Of a stretch of 64,000 bases of DNA, positions 26,438-35,294 are shown in pieces (within the stretch, counting starts at the first letter, position 1; each line of letters opens with the position of its first letter). Both the position numbers and the translations under genes were made by a program. The stretch is from Chryseobacterium indoltheticum (lineage in GTDB: Bacteria > Bacteroidota > Bacteroidia > Flavobacteriales > Weeksellaceae): NCBI RefSeq assembly GCF_003815915.1, contig NZ_CP033929.1, positions 1,426,001 to 1,490,000 of the forward strand, given 5' to 3'. The notes below the pieces were generated by a model. That model worked only from the letters and a program-made list of their open reading frames with translations. It was not told where the DNA came from and searched no databases.

Positions 26438-27361
26438 ATGAAACTTTTAGTCGTAGGAAGCGTGGCATTTGATGCAATTGAGACGCCGTTTGGTAAAACA
26501 GATAAAATTTTGGGTGGTGCAGCTACTTACATTGGGATTACATCTTCTATTTTGGGTGTAAAGTCTGGAATTGTATCGGTAGTTGGTGGAGATTTCCCAC
26601 AAGAATATCTTGATATGTTTACCGACAGAGATGTGAACATTGAAGGAATAGAAATTGTAAAAGAAGGAAAAACTTTTTTCTGGGCCGGAAAATATCATAA
26701 TGATTTAAATACAAGAGATACTTTAGCTACTGAAGTGAATGTTTTGGAAAATTTTGATCCAAAAATTCCAGCTTCTATGCAAGATGCAGAGATTTTGTTA
26801 TTAGGAAACCTTCACCCTGGAGTTCAGCTTTCAGTTCTTGAAAAAATGAATAAGCGTCCAAAATTGGTTATTTTAGATACCATGAATTTCTGGATGGATT
26901 CTGCAATGGATATTTTGAAAGATATGATTGCTAAAACTGACGTAATCAGCATCAATGACGAAGAAGCTAGACAGCTTTCCGGGGAATATTCTTTAGTGAA
27001 AGCAGCTAAAAAGATCCATACAATGGGGCCTGAATATGTGATTATCAAAAAAGGAGAGCACGGAGCTTTATTGTTCCATGATAATAAAGTATTCGCAATT
27101 CCTGCACTTCCTTTAGAAGAAGTTTTCGATCCGACTGGAGCGGGTGATACTTTTGCAGGCGGTTTTGCAGCTTATCTTGCTAAAAAAGGAACCTTTGATT
27201 TTGAAACCATGAAGTCTGCATTAATCGTAGGTTCTGCAATGGCATCTTTCACCGTAGAAAAATTCGGAACAGAAAGAATTCAGGAGGTAAATGAAGCAGA
27301 TATTACAAACAGATTGAAGCAATTTAAAGAATTGACAACTTTTAATGTAGAATTGCAATAA
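26438..27361 (+). CDS. PfkB-family carbohydrate kinase
   Basis: Ribokinase-like sugar or nucleoside kinase of 307 residues. The N-terminal substrate region (GSVAFDAIETPFG...GGAATYIG) and the C-terminal PfkB signature DPTGAGDTFAGGFAAYL with catalytic Asp near residue 235 are present. The substrate cannot be read from sequence; adenosine- or ribokinase-type activity is likely. Sixty-four bases separate it from gldD. It is conserved as a neighbour of surA-like genes in related genomes only as far as I recall, which is weak evidence. Confidence 0.9.
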   Translation: MKLLVVGSVAFDAIETPFGKTDKILGGAATYIGITSSILGVKSGIVSVVGGDFPQEYLDMFTDRDVNIEGIEIVKEGKTFFWAGKYHNDLNTRDTLATEVNVLENFDPKIPASMQDAEILLLGNLHPGVQLSVLEKMNKRPKLVILDTMNFWMDSAMDILKDMIAKTDVISINDEEARQLSGEYSLVKAAKKIHTMGPEYVIIKKGEHGALLFHDNKVFAIPALPLEEVFDPTGAGDTFAGGFAAYLAKKGTFDFETMKSALIVGSAMASFTVEKFGTERIQEVNEADITNRLKQFKELTTFNVELQ

Positions 27362-27420
27362 ATCATCTCTTTTTAAGAAATATTTATAATAAAAAATTGA
27401 GTGCAATTCATTAAGAATTC

Positions 27421-27428
27421 TAAATTTG
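27421..27428 (+). promoter_or_regulatory. -7 promoter box of the SurA-like gene
   Basis: TAAATTTG ends 21 nt before ATG 27450. Predicted leader is about 17 nt. Confidence 0.55.
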
Positions 27429-27449
27429 CAACTTGTTTAAAATAGTATA

Positions 27450-28817
27450 ATGACAAATAAACTAAAAATCACTTTCCTTCTTGCAGTCTTCACGATGTTG
27501 TTCTCAGGAAACATCAATGCTCAGCTAAAGAAAGGTCAGTTGGTAGACGGTATTGCGGCAGTAATTGGTGATGAGATCGTTTTGGAATCTGATGTTGAAG
27601 AGCAGATGAATTACGGAAAACAGCAGGGTGCTTCAACAACCGACAGATGTGAGTTTTTGGAAAACTTAATCAATAATAAACTTCTGGTATACGAAGCTAA
27701 AAGAGATACCTTGATCGAAAACCGTTCTGCGGCAATTAAAGATGGGGCAAATGCAAAGTACAACCAATTGCTTTCTCAGTTTCCGGACGAAAAGTCGATG
27801 CTTACTGCGTATAAGTTCAGAAATCAGTTTGAGATGAAAAATGCCATCGAAAAAATTGATACCGATCAATATTACGGACAGGCAAAATATGGAAGAATTA
27901 CAGAAAAAGCCGATGTTACTCCGAATGAAGTAACCGATTTTTTCAATTTGTATAAATCTCAGCTTCCTGAAATAAAAGATGAAGTTTCTCTTTCTCAGAT
28001 TATGATGTATCCTAAATTGACGGAGGCTCATAAAGAAGAGTTAATAAGCAAATTAAAGAAAATCAAAGCTGATATTGTAGGTGGAGAGAGTTTCGAAAGT
28101 CAGGCAAGAATTTATTCTGAAGACCAGGGAACAGCACCAAATGGAGGTTTGATGAAAAATATCTTTAAAGGGCAAATGGTAAAGCCTTTCGAAGCTGCAG
28201 CATTAAACTTACAGGAAGGTGAAATTTCAGACCCTGTAGAATCTGAGTTTGGATACCATATTATTCAGTTGGTGAAAAAATCAGGGAAAGCCTATGATGC
28301 AAGACATATTCTTTTAATGGCAACACCTACAGATGCCGAAATTACTACTGCAAAACAAAAATTAGACAGTATCAGAGGTTTAGTCTTAGCTGAAAAATTG
28401 AGTTTTAAAGATGCTGCATTTAAGTTTTCCGATGATAAAAAAACTAAATTCAATGCGGGTGTTATTACCGGTGGAGATGGTTCTAGTAAAATCGAAAGAG
28501 AAAGTATTCCGGGAGTGATTAGTTACGAGCTTGCCGGTCTTAATAAAAATGATATTACAACTGCTTTTGATGATGAAGATGACAGAAAGAGAAAAGTTGT
28601 AAAAATCATTAAAATTGAAGATGTTATTCCTGCGCACCAGATTACTCTTGAAACAGATTATGACAGAATAAAGCAGATGGCTCTCAACAAGAAAAAAAGT
28701 GAAATGATTGAGAAGTTTGTCAATTCAAAACTTCCAACCACATTTATTTCTATAGACGGTCGATATGACAGTTGTGATTTTAAAGGGAACTGGAAAAAAG
28801 AATCTCTTAAAAAATAA
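27450..28817 (+). CDS. SurA-like periplasmic peptidyl-prolyl isomerase
   Basis: Periplasmic foldase assisting outer-membrane protein biogenesis. Signal peptide MTNKLKITFLLAVFTMLFSGNINAQ, a SurA N-terminal chaperone region (residues 30-165: VDGIAAVIGDEIVLESDVEEQM), then a parvulin domain (about 175-275: EVSLSQIMMYPK...FGYHIIQLVKKSG) and a second, weaker parvulin-like region (from about 280: DARHILLMATPTDAEI). At 455 residues it matches the SurA architecture. Own promoter and strong terminator make it a single-gene unit. Confidence 0.92.
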   Translation: MTNKLKITFLLAVFTMLFSGNINAQLKKGQLVDGIAAVIGDEIVLESDVEEQMNYGKQQGASTTDRCEFLENLINNKLLVYEAKRDTLIENRSAAIKDGANAKYNQLLSQFPDEKSMLTAYKFRNQFEMKNAIEKIDTDQYYGQAKYGRITEKADVTPNEVTDFFNLYKSQLPEIKDEVSLSQIMMYPKLTEAHKEELISKLKKIKADIVGGESFESQARIYSEDQGTAPNGGLMKNIFKGQMVKPFEAAALNLQEGEISDPVESEFGYHIIQLVKKSGKAYDARHILLMATPTDAEITTAKQKLDSIRGLVLAEKLSFKDAAFKFSDDKKTKFNAGVITGGDGSSKIERESIPGVISYELAGLNKNDITTAFDDEDDRKRKVVKIIKIEDVIPAHQITLETDYDRIKQMALNKKKSEMIEKFVNSKLPTTFISIDGRYDSCDFKGNWKKESLKK

Positions 28818-28820
28818 TAC

Positions 28821-28852
28821 AAAAACCTTCAGAACTTTCTGAAGGTTTTTTT
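28821..28852 (+). terminator. Terminator of the SurA-like gene
   Basis: Stem AAACCTTCAGA/TCTGAAGGTTT with a short loop and T tract, beginning a few bases after the stop codon. Confidence 0.9.
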
Positions 28853-28907
28853 GTGAAAATAGTTCTCACATGTATTATAGAATCTACGTTTTTAGTATTT
28901 TTACCTT

Positions 28908-29897
28908 ATGAGTAATTTTATAGATTTCAACTCCGCTAAAAAGCTTCATGAAATGAACGAAAACAAAAATAGAGTCACAGAACTTTTCAATATAAAATAT
29001 CCCATTATTCAGGCCGGTATGATTTGGCATTCAGGTTGGAAGTTGGCTTCGGCAGTTTCCAATTGTGGTGGATTGGGGTTGATTGGTTCGGCAAGTATGT
29101 ATCCAGATATTTTAAGGGAAAATATTCAGAAATGTAAGAAAGCTACCGATCAACCTTTTGGGGTAAATATCGCCTTGCTGTACCCCAATTTAGAAGAAAT
29201 CATCAATATTATTCTGGAAGAAGGTGTGAAGATAGTCTTCACTTCTGCCGGAAGTCCTAAAACATATACCGAAACGCTTCAGAAAGAAGGTTTAAAAGTC
29301 GCTCATGTAGTTTCTTCAACCAAGTTTGCCGTTAAATGTGAAGAAGCAGGAGTTGATGCTGTTGTAGCGGAAGGCTTTGAAGCAGGAGGTCACAACGGAA
29401 GAGACGAAACAACAACTTTTTGCCTGATTCCGAATGTTAAAAAACATATTTCTAAACCATTGATTGCTGCAGGAGGAATTGCTTTAGGTTCCCAAATGAA
29501 AGCTGCCATGATTTTAGGAGCAGACGGAGTTCAGATAGGAAGTCGTTTTGCGGCTACACAAGAAGCAAGTGCTCACGAAAACTGGAAAAAGAAAATTACA
29601 GAACTGAATGAAGGTGATACGCTTCTTACTTTAAAAGAATTGGCGCCCGTAAGAATGGTTAAAAACAAGTTTTTCAACGAGCTTGAGGAAATATATAATG
29701 TGGGAAGAAATGCGGAAGCTTTGGTCGCTTCATTAGGTAGAGCAAGGGCTAAGAAAGGAATGTTTGAAGGTGATATGGAAGAAGGTGAATTGGAAATCGG
29801 TCAGGTTTCAGCTTTGATTGACGAAGTTCTTCCTGTGGAAACGGTTTTTGCTAACCTTTTAAAAGAATTTAATGAAACAAAAAATCCGAGCTTATAA
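28908..29897 (+). CDS. Nitronate monooxygenase-like flavoprotein (NPD/FabK-like)
   Basis: TIM-barrel FMN oxidoreductase of the 2-nitropropane dioxygenase/FabK group. Seen are YPIIQAGMIWHSGWKLASAVSNCGGLGLIGS (split across residues 28-60), AEGFEAGGHNGRDETT with the catalytic-region His, and the FMN-phosphate loop AAGGIALGSQMKAAMILGADGVQIGSRF. It could act on nitronates or as enoyl-ACP reductase; the sequence does not decide. ATG 28908 follows a 7/8 -7 box (TATTTTTA); an internal ATG at 28953 is possible. The hydrolase gene follows after 3 nt. Confidence 0.88.
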   Translation: MSNFIDFNSAKKLHEMNENKNRVTELFNIKYPIIQAGMIWHSGWKLASAVSNCGGLGLIGSASMYPDILRENIQKCKKATDQPFGVNIALLYPNLEEIINIILEEGVKIVFTSAGSPKTYTETLQKEGLKVAHVVSSTKFAVKCEEAGVDAVVAEGFEAGGHNGRDETTTFCLIPNVKKHISKPLIAAGGIALGSQMKAAMILGADGVQIGSRFAATQEASAHENWKKKITELNEGDTLLTLKELAPVRMVKNKFFNELEEIYNVGRNAEALVASLGRARAKKGMFEGDMEEGELEIGQVSALIDEVLPVETVFANLLKEFNETKNPSL

Positions 29898-29900
29898 ATA

Positions 29901-30674
29901 ATGATTGAAGAGGTAATTGATGTAAAAGGTCAAAACTTATTTATAAAATTTAATAATTCATTCGAAAATAAACCAACAATTGTTTTTCTGCATGATTCTT
30001 TAGGTTCGGTTCAGCTTTGGAGAGATTTTCCTGAAAAATTGGCGGAAGCTACCCAATGTAATGTTTTGGTATATGACCGCTTAGGATATGGCAAGTCTTT
30101 TCCAATGATTACCCATGAAAGAGAAAACAATTACATGGAACTGGAAGCAGATGTATTGAATGACTTGCTTTCTGAATTAGATATAAACGATGCAATTCTT
30201 TTCGGGCACAGCGATGGCGGAACGATTGCCTTAATTGCCGCATCAAAATATCCTGAAAAAGTGAAAGCTGTAATCTGTGAAGCCGGACATATTTTTGTTG
30301 AAGATATTACAGTGAAAGGTGTGGAAGAAGCATTAAGTGCTTACAACACCACAAATCTACCTCAACGTCTCGAAAAATATCACGGTGATAAAGTGGAAAT
30401 AATTGTCAAAGCATGGACTGAAATCTGGCTTAGCGACAAGTTCAGAAGCTGGAATATTGAGTATTTATTGAAAAATATTAAAAGTCCTCTTTTGTTTATT
30501 CAAGGAGAAGCTGATGAATACGGAACTTTAGATCAAGTTGAAAGAACGGTTTCGCAGGTTGCAGGAAGATCGGAGAAATTCATCATTCCAAATGTTGAAC
30601 ATACACCGCACAAAGAATCTCCGGAAATAGTTTTAAATAAATCAATTGAATTTATAAACTCCGTAATAAATTAA
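29901..30674 (+). CDS. Alpha/beta hydrolase
   Basis: A 257-residue serine hydrolase. The oxyanion region HDSLGSVQLWRDFP is near residue 31, the nucleophile elbow GHSDGG near 98 (Ser99), the acid in FIQGEADEYGT and the catalytic His in NVEHTPHKE near the C-terminus. It starts three bases after the flavoprotein stop, so the two are co-transcribed. The substrate is unknown; the pairing hints at a small detoxification or ester-cleavage pathway. No signal peptide. Confidence 0.9.
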   Translation: MIEEVIDVKGQNLFIKFNNSFENKPTIVFLHDSLGSVQLWRDFPEKLAEATQCNVLVYDRLGYGKSFPMITHERENNYMELEADVLNDLLSELDINDAILFGHSDGGTIALIAASKYPEKVKAVICEAGHIFVEDITVKGVEEALSAYNTTNLPQRLEKYHGDKVEIIVKAWTEIWLSDKFRSWNIEYLLKNIKSPLLFIQGEADEYGTLDQVERTVSQVAGRSEKFIIPNVEHTPHKESPEIVLNKSIEFINSVIN

Positions 30675-30686
30675 TTCGCTACAATT

Positions 30687-30739
30687 CCCCTCCTCTGGAG
30701 GGGTGGCGAAAATTTAAAGAATTTTTGACGGGGTGGTTT
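30687..30739. repeat. CCCCTCC/GGAGGGG dispersed repeat
   Basis: Perfect 7-bp stem CCCCTCC-TCT-GGAGGGG (30687-30703), then GTGGCGAAAATTTAAAG and GACGGGGTGGTTT. The composite matches a repeat often seen between Flavobacteriaceae genes. It lies between convergent genes and could double as a transcription barrier. Confidence 0.65.
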
Positions 30740-30755
30740 ATAAAATAAGAAAAAC

Positions 30756-31382
30756 CTACAAACTTCTCAATTCAAATTCTATATTCTCCCTCGCTTGAGA
30801 TTCATATTTATTCTTAAAATACTCAGTTTTAAAAATATTTTCCAGTGCTAGAAAATATTGTAAAACCTTTTTCCTTCCCGGTTTATAAAGGAAATCCGGA
30901 TAAATAGAATATTCTTTTCTGATTTGTTTGATATACTCTAAATAAACTTGCGGGCTTTTCCCAAGAATCGATAAATCTGCATCTAAAAGAAAATTAGTGT
31001 CTTCATCATCCGATTTTTTGTGTGATTTTGTAGCTAAAATCTGCTCGTAAATTTGTTGTACATCTTCATTATTCAAACCTATAACTCCAAGGTTTTCTTT
31101 CGCAAGATCTGCACTTTTTTCTTCATTTAATTTTGAAGTCGCATCATAAATTAAATCATGATAAAAAATAGAAAATGAAATAGTATTGAAATTTTTGATT
31201 TTATCTTTTACATGTTCAATTTCTTCAAATAGAGTTTCTAAATGTTGAAGATTGTGATAATGCCTGTTTTTCCCTGAATAATTTTTCTCAATTTTGATCC
31301 AAAATTTTTCAATTAAAATTTTATCTTCAGTAAAGTTTAGACAAAGCGATTCAAATCTATCTTTTAAAATCATAAATATCAT
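30756..31382 (-). CDS. HD-domain metal-dependent phosphohydrolase-like protein
   Basis: A 208-residue cytoplasmic protein of the COG4339-type HD superfamily. Metal-ligand candidates are the His residues in NRHYHNLQHLETLF (near residue 40) and the HD pair in FYHDLIYDA (near 73), with a later Asp in LLDADLSILG. Substrate is unknown. Two in-frame ATGs (31382 and 31373) precede the domain; either could be the start. It is separated from the rhodanese gene upstream by a terminator. Confidence 0.85.
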   Translation of the reverse strand: MIFMILKDRFESLCLNFTEDKILIEKFWIKIEKNYSGKNRHYHNLQHLETLFEEIEHVKDKIKNFNTISFSIFYHDLIYDATSKLNEEKSADLAKENLGVIGLNNEDVQQIYEQILATKSHKKSDDEDTNFLLDADLSILGKSPQVYLEYIKQIRKEYSIYPDFLYKPGRKKVLQYFLALENIFKTEYFKNKYESQARENIEFELRSL

Positions 31383-31392
31383 TAAAGTTAAA

Positions 31393-31420
31393 TAAAAAAA
31401 GGAACTTAAAAAAGTTCCTT
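31393..31420 (-). terminator. Terminator of the rhodanese gene
   Basis: Perfect 9-bp stem AAGGAACTT/AAGTTCCTT with loop AAAA, followed in the minus direction by a T tract. Six bases beyond the rhodanese stop. Confidence 0.85.
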
Positions 31421-31426
31421 CTGTTC

Positions 31427-31705
31427 TTATAAGCTTGCTTTCAAATCAGCCCAGCCACCGCCGTTGTAGCCATCTTGTAAGCCTTGAGAATTCAGATATT
31501 CTAATGCCTTTCCACTTCTGTTTCCGCTTCTGCAGAACAAAACAACAGGCTTTTCGATAGATAAGATTTCGTCTTTTCTGTCTTCAACTTCTCCCAAAGG
31601 AATATTGACTGCTCCTTCTATATTTCCGTCCATTTCAAGCTCCATTGGCTCGCGAACGTCGATTAATGCATAATTTCCTGATTGTAATACATCTGCTAAT
31701 GACAT
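31427..31705 (-). CDS. Single-domain rhodanese-like protein
   Basis: A 92-residue single rhodanese domain with the active-site loop CRSGNRSGKA (Cys near residue 58), preceded by LIDVREPMELEMDGNIEGAVNIP. Such proteins carry persulfide sulfur in thiol metabolism. It is complete, cytoplasmic and monocistronic with its own terminator. The partner is unknown. Confidence 0.92.
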   Translation of the reverse strand: MSLADVLQSGNYALIDVREPMELEMDGNIEGAVNIPLGEVEDRKDEILSIEKPVVLFCRSGNRSGKALEYLNSQGLQDGYNGGGWADLKASL

Positions 31706-31793
31706 AATATTTAATTTTTTTGAGTTAAATTACAAAATAAATGTATGAAGTATTTTCACACATCCAAACTTCAACAAATTTATAAAATAATCT

Positions 31794-31801
31794 TAGTTTT
31801 G
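31794..31801 (+). promoter_or_regulatory. -7 promoter box of queG
   Basis: TAGTTTTG, an exact TAnnTTTG match, ends 13 nt before ATG 31815. Predicted leader is about 9 nt. Confidence 0.55.
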
Positions 31802-31814
31802 CAATGCGAAATCT

Positions 31815-32759
31815 ATGAATTCAACTGCTGAAAAATATTCCCAATTAATCAAATCTAAAGCTAAAAGTTTTGGGTTTCAGAATTGTGGAATTTCGAAAGC
31901 AGATTTTCTGGAAGAAGATGCACGTCATTTGGAAAAATGGCTCAAAAATAATTTTCATGGCGAAATGAAATACATGGAAAATCATTTCGATAAAAGATTA
32001 GATCCTAGATTGTTGGTAGAAGGTTCCAAATCTGTGATTTCGCTTTCCTATAACTATTTTCCTGAAGAGAAAATTTCTGTATTAGAGAATTTTAAAATCT
32101 CAAAATATGCGTATGCTGAAGATTATCATGAAGTAGTAAAAGAAATTCTTCGTGATTTGGTTGCTGAATTACAAGAAGAAATCGGAGATTTCGAATTCCG
32201 TGTTTTCGTAGATTCAGCTCCGGTTTTGGAAAGAAGTTGGGCAAAAAAATCAGGAATTGGCTGGGTTGGGAAAAATGCGAACTTAATCACCAAACAAAGT
32301 GGTTCTTTTTATTTTTTAGCTGAAATTATTTGTGATTTAGATTTAATTCCTGATCATGAAACAACCGATCATTGCGGAAGCTGCAGAAAATGTATCGATG
32401 CTTGTCCAACTGATGCGATTGTTTCGGAGAAAATTGTTGACGGAAGCAAATGTATTTCCTATGCAACGATTGAATTGAAAACTGAAATTCCCGATTACTT
32501 TAAAGATAAAATGGAAGACTGGATGTTTGGCTGCGATATTTGTCAGGATGTTTGTCCTTGGAACCGTTTTTCCGCACCGAATCTTCAGGCTAAATTTAAA
32601 CCTAACGAAGCGTTAAAAAGTTTCAAAAAAGGTGAATGGAAAGAATTGACTCAGGAAATATTCTCCGAAATATTCCGAAAATCACCTGTGAAGCGCACAA
32701 AATTTGCCGGTTTGAAAAGAAATATTGAGTTTTTGAATCAATCGTCAGAGAAATTATAG
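31815..32759 (+). CDS. queG: Epoxyqueuosine reductase
   Basis: Last step of queuosine tRNA modification: cobalamin- and iron-sulfur-dependent reduction of epoxyqueuosine. The N-terminal region ([11 protein letters not shown]...[15 protein letters not shown]) and the central [25 protein letters not shown] contain the conserved Asp. Two [4Fe-4S] motifs follow: [12 protein letters not shown] (about residues 192-203) and [10 protein letters not shown] (about 240-249). Length 314 is typical for the short form lacking the C-terminal HEAT extension. Confidence 0.95.
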   Translation: MNSTAEKYSQLIKSKAKSFGFQNCGISKADFLEEDARHLEKWLKNNFHGEMKYMENHFDKRLDPRLLVEGSKSVISLSYNYFPEEKISVLENFKISKYAYAEDYHEVVKEILRDLVAELQEEIGDFEFRVFVDSAPVLERSWAKKSGIGWVGKNANLITKQSGSFYFLAEIICDLDLIPDHETTDHCGSCRKCIDACPTDAIVSEKIVDGSKCISYATIELKTEIPDYFKDKMEDWMFGCDICQDVCPWNRFSAPNLQAKFKPNEALKSFKKGEWKELTQEIFSEIFRKSPVKRTKFAGLKRNIEFLNQSSEKL

Positions 32760-33125
32760 CAAAATATAAAAGGTGAAAAAACCTGTTCGGAAATTATAGT
32801 TTCCAAAAATAATATGGGTATTGTACCATTCCTTAAAACTTTAGTTCTAAAGAAATAAAAGATTCCAATTCATAAAAATTAAAAAAGCCTTTCCTACAAA
32901 AGAAAAATTGACTTTCAAAAAGAGAATATCTTTAAGAAAATCAACGTTTTTTCTGAGTTCTTTTAGGAGCTGTTTTTACTCTTACTTTAAATCTTTTTTG
33001 AGATTTCGTGTTTTTAAGCATATTTGTGAATGTTTGTTAGCTAAATTTAATTAATTTTTGAATTAAAATAAATACTTTTAGAAAAAATTTAGATTAAATT
33101 TTATTAAACTTCAATATCTGAAAAC
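32760..33125. other. Intergenic region holding one microprotein gene
   Basis: 366-bp AT-rich gap. Apart from the minus-strand microprotein at 32941-33021, I see no clear terminator or promoter consensus. The stretch at 32880-32940 is A/T-rich without coding character. Confidence 0.4.
32941..33021 (-). CDS. 26-residue Lys/Arg-rich microprotein
   Basis: A small complete frame, ATG 33021 to TGA 32941, too short for ordinary gene calling. Of 26 residues 12 are Lys or Arg and none is acidic, with core KRFKVRVKTAPKRTQKKR. The composition is that of very small ribosomal proteins or ribosomal tails that thread through rRNA, and codons are the A/T-ending ones used by neighbouring genes. Bacteroidota ribosomes are known to contain small proteins missed by annotation. 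That this is one of them is inference. No clear promoter was found. Confidence 0.45.
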   Translation of the reverse strand: MLKNTKSQKRFKVRVKTAPKRTQKKR

Positions 33126-33809
33126 ATGAGTGTGAAAATTATACTGATCTATTTCCTGAAAACCCTCGGAATAATCCTCGGAATCATTGTGCTGTACGCT
33201 ATCCTAGGTTATCTGCTTCCTTTTATCGAAGTTTCGGCAAAGGATGATGGTGAGCAAAAAGAAATTCCGATTTACATTTATACCAACGGTGTTCATACCG
33301 ATATTGTAATGCCTGTGAAAAATGAATTGCACGATTGGAGCGCAAAAATTCCGTTTGCAAATACAACATCAAAAAAGTCAGATTACAATTATGTAGGAAT
33401 CGGGTGGGGAGACAAAGGTTTTTATCTGGATACACCAACTTGGTCAGACCTGAAATTTTCTACGGCTGTAAAAGCTGCATTTTGGATGAGTGAATCTGCA
33501 ATGCACGCTTCATTCTACAAAACGATGACCGAAGCTGCTGACTGCAAAAAAATAATGATCAGCAAAAAACAATATTTAGAATTAGTGAAGTTTATCGATG
33601 CTAAATTTGACAGAGATACAAACGGTAGTTATATATTGATTCCAACTAAAGCTGTTTACAGCGATAATGATGCGTTTTATGATGCGAAAGGAAGTTATAG
33701 TTTTCTGAATACCTGCAACACCTGGGCAAACGATGCACTAAAAGCTGCCGGACAAAAAGCAGCATGGTGGACGCCAACAGATTATGGAATTTTCTTACAC
33801 TATAAATAA
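33126..33809 (+). CDS. TIGR02117/DUF2459 family membrane-anchored protein
   Basis: A 227-residue protein with one N-terminal membrane helix (IILIYFLKTLGIILGIIVLY) and an exposed domain of the TIGR02117/DUF2459 family: NGVHTDIVMPV near residue 57, YVGIGWGDKGFYLDTPTW near 92 and NTCNTWANDALKAAG near 198. The pattern His...Cys is reminiscent of cysteine-peptidase-like folds. Function is undetermined. The L,D-transpeptidase gene begins 5 nt later, suggesting a shared cell-wall role. Confidence 0.85.
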   Translation: MSVKIILIYFLKTLGIILGIIVLYAILGYLLPFIEVSAKDDGEQKEIPIYIYTNGVHTDIVMPVKNELHDWSAKIPFANTTSKKSDYNYVGIGWGDKGFYLDTPTWSDLKFSTAVKAAFWMSESAMHASFYKTMTEAADCKKIMISKKQYLELVKFIDAKFDRDTNGSYILIPTKAVYSDNDAFYDAKGSYSFLNTCNTWANDALKAAGQKAAWWTPTDYGIFLHYK

Positions 33810-33814
33810 ATCTT

Positions 33815-34471
33815 GTGAGAAATTTTTATTTGATTTTCCTAGTTGTCATTTTTTTGTCTTGCAAACACGAGTCGAAAAACCTTACTGATAATGATGTTTT
33901 TGAAAATAAAAAATCCAATGAAGTCAAAAAGCCCGAATTAGATTTAAATAAAACAAAAAAGAAAGCTGCGGAAGCCTATGCATTTTGCAAAAGCAAAAAA
34001 ATGAATACTGAGTTTTGTATTTTAATTGATATGAGCCTGCATTCCGGATTGAGCCGTTTTATCATCTGGGATTTTAAAGAGCAGAAAATTTCAAATAAAT
34101 ATTTGGTAGGTCATGGATGTGGAAGCAATAGTTGGAGCAGCGATGAATCAAAAGACAATCCTCAATTTAGTAATGAAGACGGAAGCCATCTTTCGGCTTT
34201 GGGGAAATATCAATTAGGCGAAAGAGGAAGAAGCGATTGGGGAATTCATGTGAAATATTTAATGCACGGTCTCGAAAAAACCAATAACAATGCGCTACAA
34301 AGATTCATTGTTTTTCATTCATGGGAATTGATGAGTGATGATGAAGTTTACCCAAAAGGCTCGCCGGAAGGTTGGGGTTGTCCTACAATTTCCAATAATG
34401 CGATGAAAGAATTAGACCCGATTATTCAAAACTCTGAAAAACCTTTATTGATGTGGATTTATAATGAATAA
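33815..34471 (+). CDS. Murein L,D-transpeptidase-family lipoprotein
   Basis: A 218-residue lipoprotein of the L,D-transpeptidase catalytic family (YkuD_2-like). Lipobox LVVIFLSC places the lipid Cys near residue 16. The catalytic region shows FIVFHSWELMSDDEVYPKGSPEGWGCPTISN, with the His and the catalytic Cys in GWGCPT near residue 189. The start codon is GTG 33815, five bases after the previous stop; no ATG is available before the signal sequence. It probably modifies peptidoglycan cross-links, or anchors proteins to it. Confidence 0.88.
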   Translation: MRNFYLIFLVVIFLSCKHESKNLTDNDVFENKKSNEVKKPELDLNKTKKKAAEAYAFCKSKKMNTEFCILIDMSLHSGLSRFIIWDFKEQKISNKYLVGHGCGSNSWSSDESKDNPQFSNEDGSHLSALGKYQLGERGRSDWGIHVKYLMHGLEKTNNNALQRFIVFHSWELMSDDEVYPKGSPEGWGCPTISNNAMKELDPIIQNSEKPLLMWIYNE

Positions 34472-34662
34472 TTTTTTAGTAATGACAAAAATATTTTACC
34501 TCAAAAGAATCAAAAGAAAAGATTGAAAAAATAAGAATTCAAAAGTTTACGAAACGCAAAGAGCTGAGTTGTTAATCGTTTTGAAAACTTTTGCTTAACT
34601 TAAACTATAGAAAGTCTTTTGATTCTTTTGCGGTTAAAAAATGTCATATACTAAAGAAAGAT

Positions 34663-35181
34663 TTATAAATTTTTTAAATCTAATTCATAAATGGATGATG
34701 GAAGATTGAAGGGTTCTGAAACCGTATCTTTCACAAAAACAAAGTTTTGATCTTTAAAAAAATGAATTTGTGAATCGTTTTCTCTGATATTGATCCAAAG
34801 ACTGTCTGCAAATTGAATTGCCGATTTTACTTTATTCCAAAGAGAAAGTCTCACTTCTGGCAAATCATATTCCTGAAGAATAGAAAACTCTTTAATAGCT
34901 GTTGTTTTTTGATTTTCATCAGCTTCCGGATAAAAGTTTCCTGTTTGAAAAAAGCAATATCCTACAGGTTGTTGATCTGCAAACACCATAATTAATTGAT
35001 TAGAAAAGTCATTTAAAACATTGATCATTTTTCTATGATCAAAATATTCTTTAATGTAGTTGTCTATAATTTCGGGTGCAATAATCTCTTGATACGAATT
35101 TCTAATAAAAGCTTTTTTAACATCAAAAAATTCATCAACTCCCTGATCTGAACCTACTACAAATTTTGAAACAATCTCCAT
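34663..35181 (-). CDS. GNAT-like acetyltransferase
   Basis: A 172-residue protein with a GNAT-like fold outline: QLIMVFADQQPVGYCFFQTG (central beta strands), LQEYDLPEVRLSLWNKVKSAIQFA (acetyl-CoA-side helix) and IHFFKDQNFVFVKDTV at the end. The Q/RxxGxG/A loop is not canonical, so confidence is limited. I start at ATG 35181, because the TTG at 35196 lies inside the promoter box TAGCTTTG (minus strand, 35194-35201). Divergent from the MocR gene, and perhaps controlled by it. Confidence 0.7.
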   Translation of the reverse strand: MEIVSKFVVGSDQGVDEFFDVKKAFIRNSYQEIIAPEIIDNYIKEYFDHRKMINVLNDFSNQLIMVFADQQPVGYCFFQTGNFYPEADENQKTTAIKEFSILQEYDLPEVRLSLWNKVKSAIQFADSLWINIRENDSQIHFFKDQNFVFVKDTVSEPFNLPSSIYELDLKNL

Positions 35182-35193
35182 TCTTATTTTTTT

Positions 35194-35274
35194 CAAAGCT
35201 AAGTTATTTATGAATGATAATATCGGTACAGTTTTAAACTAATCAAACGGTACAGTTTTGCTTTTTGTAAATTT
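35194..35274. promoter_or_regulatory. Divergent promoters with direct-repeat MocR operator
   Basis: Two identical 12-bp words CGGTACAGTTTT at 35223-35234 and 35247-35258, 24 bp apart, lie between the GNAT and MocR genes. The MocR -7 box TAAATTTG is at 35267-35274, so the second copy covers its -33/-7 spacer, the position of an autorepressor. The GNAT -7 box TAGCTTTG is at 35194-35201 (minus). Confidence 0.65.
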
Positions 35275-35294
35275 GTGCAGAACAGATTGGGATT

